A stretch of DNA of 63,721 nt from Actinomycetota bacterium (GTDB lineage: Bacteria; Actinomycetota; Humimicrobiia; Hakubellales; JAMDDV01). Position numbers and translations under genes: made by a program. The DNA is taken from positions 1 through 63,721 of the forward strand of contig JAMDDV010000017.1 of NCBI GenBank assembly GCA_023488455.1, in the 5' to 3' direction. Below, one piece after another: positions 60,754 through 63,721 of the stretch. The notes beneath the pieces are model-generated. The model saw nothing but the letters and a program-made list of their open reading frames with translations. It was not told the origin of the DNA and did not search any database. Positions within the stretch are counted from its first letter, which is position 1. Each line of letters starts with the position of its first letter.

Positions 60754-60794
60754 AAAGACAATTGAAATTTTAGAGAGCCTTTTAAGAAACTAAG

Positions 60795-61177
60795 ATGTTA
60801 AGAAAGGAAACTAATGAAGGAAGATAGGCTGCAAGCCATTGAATTTTCAGATCTTCCAGTCCACGATTCCTGCTGGGCAATTACAACTGGAAGGGATGGC
60901 AGGATCTACACAGCAGTTGGAGGGATCAATGGAGGACTTGGCGTTTACATCGTCGCATACGATCCAGAAAGGGATGAGATGGAGTATCTAACGGACGTTG
61001 CGCTAGCGATTGGCGAACCGCCGGACAATGGCCGTGCCACCCATGCTGAAATACACTACTGCATGATCCCTGGCAGCGATGGCATGCTCTACTGCGCCAC
61101 TCATTCGTCCGGCCCACCTTTGGGGGATGCATTCTGGCGTCCATGGAATACGTGGGACGATGTGTCAAAGAGCTTCT
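60795..61177 (+). repeat. Direct repeat, copy 1 (5' part of propeller gene 1)
   Basis: This segment recurs at 63336-63721 (which runs to the window edge), including 19 bases before the ATG. Over the shared ~365 coding bases I count roughly 18 substitutions and one 3-base indel, concentrated in four short patches; the rest is identical. It is a recent tandem gene duplication or conversion spanning the intervening, much more divergent gene. Confidence 0.85.
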
Positions 61178-62013
61178 CCGGGTTTCATATATTCATTGTA
61201 AATCCAAGGACGGGTGCGGTTGAGGATAGGGGTATTCAAGCTCCTGGCGAAGGTTCCCGATGCATGGCATTTGATGAGAAGAGGGGCAAGCTATTTGGGG
61301 TAACCTACCCGAGAGATCATTTCTATATCTATCACCTGCAGGGTGGTATCTATAAGGATTTAGGCAGAATTGGTGATATGAACCCGCAAAGTATCTGGCT
61401 GGATAGGGGAGGAAATGCCTACACTGCGGACGAATACGGATACATCATTAGATGCGATGCAGAGAAAGAGGAGCTGTGCGAACTCGGTATCAGGCTCCCT
61501 TATGCCGAGTTCAGGGACGGCACGCATAGCACTGTCTATGATATGGTACCTTCTCCTGATGGGGAGGGCATTTACGGGGTGACCTGGAGTTTTGACAATC
61601 GTCTATTTTACCACAATCCTTACGAAGGTAGTGAGGGCAGGATTGTCGATCTCGGTCGAGCATATGGACCCGAATATGAAGGCTGGAACAGTCTTGATGA
61701 TAACCACACAGGTGGTTTGATATTTGGGGATGATGGGTTGTTGTACTTTGCCACAAATGTATGGTGGAAAGAGCCGAAGGGCATGTATCTGATGCGCTTT
61801 AATACAAAGACCGAAGAGAGGGAGGAACTGATGCCTTTTATGATCGATGGGGAAGTGGCTCCATATGTAAGCAGGGCGACAAAAGATTTCGCAGGAAACT
61901 TGTACTTTGCCGAATGTGTCCGCACACCAACAAGGATCTATAAATTTACGCCAGAGTACGTGAAGAAGGAATCGTGGAAACCGCGCTGGCCATTGATAAG
62001 GAGTTGGGGATAA
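60814..62013 (+). CDS. Cytoplasmic beta-propeller protein 1, function unknown
   Basis: A 399-residue protein without signal peptide or membrane helix. It is made of repeated blades with 'DGRIY-x-A' followed by 'YDP': SCWAITTGRDGRIYTAVG, VYIVAYDPERDEMEYL, PGSDGMLYCATHSS, RGNAYTADEYG-like (DRGGNAYTADEYGYIIRCD) and FGDDGLLYFATNVWW. That suggests a six- or seven-bladed propeller of the SMP-30/NHL kind. No catalytic motif is clear to me. It follows the MalG-type gene by 60 bases, so it likely handles the imported compound, as a lyase, lactonase or epimerase-like protein, but that is inference. Confidence 0.75.
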   Translation: MKEDRLQAIEFSDLPVHDSCWAITTGRDGRIYTAVGGINGGLGVYIVAYDPERDEMEYLTDVALAIGEPPDNGRATHAEIHYCMIPGSDGMLYCATHSSGPPLGDAFWRPWNTWDDVSKSFSGFHIFIVNPRTGAVEDRGIQAPGEGSRCMAFDEKRGKLFGVTYPRDHFYIYHLQGGIYKDLGRIGDMNPQSIWLDRGGNAYTADEYGYIIRCDAEKEELCELGIRLPYAEFRDGTHSTVYDMVPSPDGEGIYGVTWSFDNRLFYHNPYEGSEGRIVDLGRAYGPEYEGWNSLDDNHTGGLIFGDDGLLYFATNVWWKEPKGMYLMRFNTKTEEREELMPFMIDGEVAPYVSRATKDFAGNLYFAECVRTPTRIYKFTPEYVKKESWKPRWPLIRSWG

Positions 62014-63212
62014 TGGAGAAAAAAAAGCGAATGGATCTGGTGAACAAGACATGGCCAGAATCATCTTTTGAGGTAAAAGGAGATCTAGCTGAATTTGCGA
62101 AATTTTATCATCAAAAGGTTACGCCTTATTTAAAAAGTCCATTTGTAAGTGATGGACATGTTTCTTTGCGTGCATTAGGTAAAAGAAGCCTAAGTAAACC
62201 AATAGTTCCAGGTGAGTGTGCCATTACTTCATTAGTAAGGGGAATGGATGGGCGAATTTTCGGTGCAACATCTGGAAGACGTTCCCACCTTTTTGTGTAT
62301 GATCCTAGTCCTGAGGCAGATTGCGTGATAGATCTCGGGATAATAAGAGAAAATTCATCTGTCTGGCATTCACTTGTAGCCTATCGAGATGGAAGGATCT
62401 TTGGCGGCACCTTAGATGAGGAAGGGATTTTGTTCTCCTATGTGCCAGATAATGACTTTGTTAACGAATTTGGTTATAACAAGGGGAATATAGAAACTCT
62501 TGAAACGCCTGTTGAGAAAGAAGGTATTGTGGGACTAACAGTAGATCTTTCTAGAGATTGTCTTTACGGTCTTAGTAATAGGAGTGGAACGCTATTTAGG
62601 TACGACATTACTTTAAGGAAAATCGAAAAGATAGGGGAAATAGATTCTTCAAATAAGTTCTCGTTTGCGATAACTATTGATAATGATGGGAAGGTTTATT
62701 TTGCCGGAAACATGAATGCGCTCCTCTATTTTGATCCAATGAAAGAAAGCATAATAAAAACGGGAATTAACATACCCACCGCTAAAGGAGTGGAGGAATA
62801 TTCTTACATAGATTCGCTTGCTTTCGATGCCACAAGGCAGATGCTCTATGCCGGAACAAGGGAAGGGTTTCTAAGTTCAATTAATATTCGAAATTTTAGT
62901 TCGTATCCTTTAGGGAAACCAACAACTCAATTACGAACTAAAGTGTTATCAATTGGAAACGATGGAAGGGTTTATGGTATAAGTGGAGATGTAGGTGGAA
63001 TGGGGCATCTATTCTGCTATGATCCAGATAAAGGTACTCTGAGAGATCTGGGTATTCTATATGCTATGGTGGAAAGACAGTGGCATGGATATGAATTTGA
63101 GTCTGTAACAACCGGTAAGTATGGTGAAATATACCTTGGTGAAAGTGATCGGATAAGTAATTTGTTTATTTATTTCCCAGCTATTAAGGTGTGTCCAATG
63201 GGTCAAAACTAA
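62013..63212 (+). CDS. Cytoplasmic beta-propeller protein 2, function unknown
   Basis: A 399-residue protein with the same blade pattern as its neighbours: LVRGMDGRIFGATSGRRSHL, VYDPSPEADCVIDLG, LVAYRDGRIFGGTL, GTLFRYDITLRKIEKIGEI and ISIGNDGRVYGISGDVGG. It is strongly diverged from propeller 1. I start at ATG 62013, which overlaps the stop of gene 1 (TAATG) and has GGAG nine bases upstream; the frame is open 39 bases further. No signal peptide. Function not recognised. Confidence 0.75.
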   Translation: MEKKKRMDLVNKTWPESSFEVKGDLAEFAKFYHQKVTPYLKSPFVSDGHVSLRALGKRSLSKPIVPGECAITSLVRGMDGRIFGATSGRRSHLFVYDPSPEADCVIDLGIIRENSSVWHSLVAYRDGRIFGGTLDEEGILFSYVPDNDFVNEFGYNKGNIETLETPVEKEGIVGLTVDLSRDCLYGLSNRSGTLFRYDITLRKIEKIGEIDSSNKFSFAITIDNDGKVYFAGNMNALLYFDPMKESIIKTGINIPTAKGVEEYSYIDSLAFDATRQMLYAGTREGFLSSINIRNFSSYPLGKPTTQLRTKVLSIGNDGRVYGISGDVGGMGHLFCYDPDKGTLRDLGILYAMVERQWHGYEFESVTTGKYGEIYLGESDRISNLFIYFPAIKVCPMGQN

Positions 63213-63335
63213 ATATGCAGTAGTTCAAATCTCATGAGGCAAAAAGGGTAATGGTAGATAGATATATACTTGCTGTTCGGTTATTTTTAGCACGAAAAGT
63301 TATTAGATTACATAATAGATTCGAAAAGGAACTGC

Positions 63336-63721
63336 ATGTTGAAAGAGGAAACTAATGAAGGAAGATAGGCTGCAAGCCATTGAATTTTCAGATCTTCCAG
63401 TTCACGATACCTGCTGGGCTATCACAACTGGAAGGGATGGCAGGATCTACACAGCAGTTTGTGGAGAGATGACAGGAGGACTTGGCGTTTACATCGTCGC
63501 ATACGATCCAGAAAGGGATGAGATGGAGTATCTAACGGACGTTGCGCTAGCGATTGGCGAACCGCCGGACAATGGCCGTGCTACTCATTCAAAGATACAC
63601 TACTGCATGATCCCTGGCAGCGATGGCATGCTCTACTGCGCCACTCATTCGTCCGGCCCACCTTTGGGGGATGCATTCTGGCGTCCATGGAATACGTGGG
63701 ACGATGTGTCAAAGAGCTTCT
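63336..63721 (+). repeat. Direct repeat, copy 2 (5' part of propeller gene 3)
   Basis: Matches 60795-61177 from 19 bases before the ATG to the window edge. The patches of difference fall in codons for HDT-C-W, CGEMTGG and THSKIH (propeller 3 numbering); after 63600 no difference is seen. Confidence 0.85.
63355..63721 (+). CDS. Cytoplasmic beta-propeller protein 3, 5' part only
   Basis: ATG at 63355, with GAGGAAA upstream, opens a frame that runs off the right edge after 122 codons. It begins MKEDRLQAIEFSDLPVHDTC and is nearly identical to propeller protein 1, with one extra residue and a few clustered replacements (CGEMTGG for GGINGG, THSKIH for THAEIH). It is the third propeller gene in tandem. 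Whether it is complete, and whether more copies follow, cannot be seen. Confidence 0.8.
   Translation, partial: MKEDRLQAIEFSDLPVHDTCWAITTGRDGRIYTAVCGEMTGGLGVYIVAYDPERDEMEYLTDVALAIGEPPDNGRATHSKIHYCMIPGSDGMLYCATHSSGPPLGDAFWRPWNTWDDVSKSF

Noticed and set aside
1..63721. CRISPR arrays, tRNA/rRNA genes, insertion sequences, replication origin
   Set aside because: I looked for regularly spaced repeats, cloverleaf-type sequences, transposase motifs and DnaA-box clusters and saw none I could support.

Overview
The window is bacterial chromosome with moderate to low GC. Ribosome binding sites are strong (AGGAGG-type) and TTG/GTG starts are frequent. The substrate-binding proteins are lipoproteins with Thr/Glu/Ala-rich linkers and single-membrane-style ABC importers, and no outer-membrane, phage, IS, CRISPR, tRNA or rRNA feature was seen. 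De novo NAD synthesis through NadA/NadB, a split ferredoxin-linked glutamate synthase, a radical SAM peptide locus and an anaerobic-type glycerol-3-phosphate dehydrogenase suggest an anaerobic, probably uncultured Gram-positive-like lineage (deep Actinobacteriota, Firmicutes or Atribacterota type). The sequence alone does not fix the taxon.

Layout. 0-1.5 kb: the end of an enolase-superfamily gene and a URO-D/methyltransferase-like gene. 1.5-5.8 kb: an island of small stress modules (MazEF-like pair, excisionase-type HTH plus PIN toxin, a beheaded PIN gene, Phd plus PIN pair) around an intact corA and a decayed corA tail. 5.8-9.9 kb (minus): a TPP-riboswitch operon with thiamine pyrophosphokinase, a ThiXYZ-type precursor importer and a DUF72 protein. 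10-13.2 kb: glycosyltransferase, PlsY, endonuclease III, histidine phosphatase. 13.2-17.6 kb (minus): a cobalamin-riboswitch operon for lower-ligand assembly and corrinoid uptake (btuF-like, cobT, cobU, cobS, cobC). 17.6-19.3 kb: a small radical SAM/SPASM locus with a 20-residue Cys-rich peptide gene and a divergent 8-Cys protein. 19.4-26.5 kb: DUF438/DUF1858, nadABC, NUDIX, a 42-residue metallothionein-like protein, DegV, a second PlsY. 26.6-33.1 kb: glnA and a five-gene split glutamate synthase operon. 33.1-38.3 kb (minus): glpK, glpA-like, a FAD oxidoreductase, DUF1667, then a 57-codon ORF and an RHH protein.

The right half is sugar metabolism. 38.5-49.5 kb carries a ROK kinase, an RPE/AlsE-type epimerase, a cupin phosphohexose isomerase, a ribose/fructose-type ABC importer, a second URO-D-like protein, a PfkB kinase, a SorC regulator and a split transketolase. 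The first three fit an allose-like route (kinase, isomerase, 3-epimerase to fructose-6-P), with a cupin isomerase where RpiB would be expected. 49.9-55.3 kb (minus) holds a two-subunit TPP-dependent E1 dehydrogenase, a RuBisCO-like protein and a DUF4838 protein. 55.5-63.7 kb has a D-aminoacylase-type amidohydrolase, a MalEFG-type importer and three tandem beta-propeller genes, the first and third nearly identical.

Most notable: (1) the radical SAM / 20-residue peptide / 8-Cys protein locus beside the B12 operon, a likely ribosomally made modified peptide system; (2) the RuBisCO-like protein with an intact carbamate-metal site but an altered substrate end, beside E1 subunits without E2/E3; (3) the tandem propeller array with clustered substitutions; (4) a corA remnant bordering the toxin-antitoxin island.
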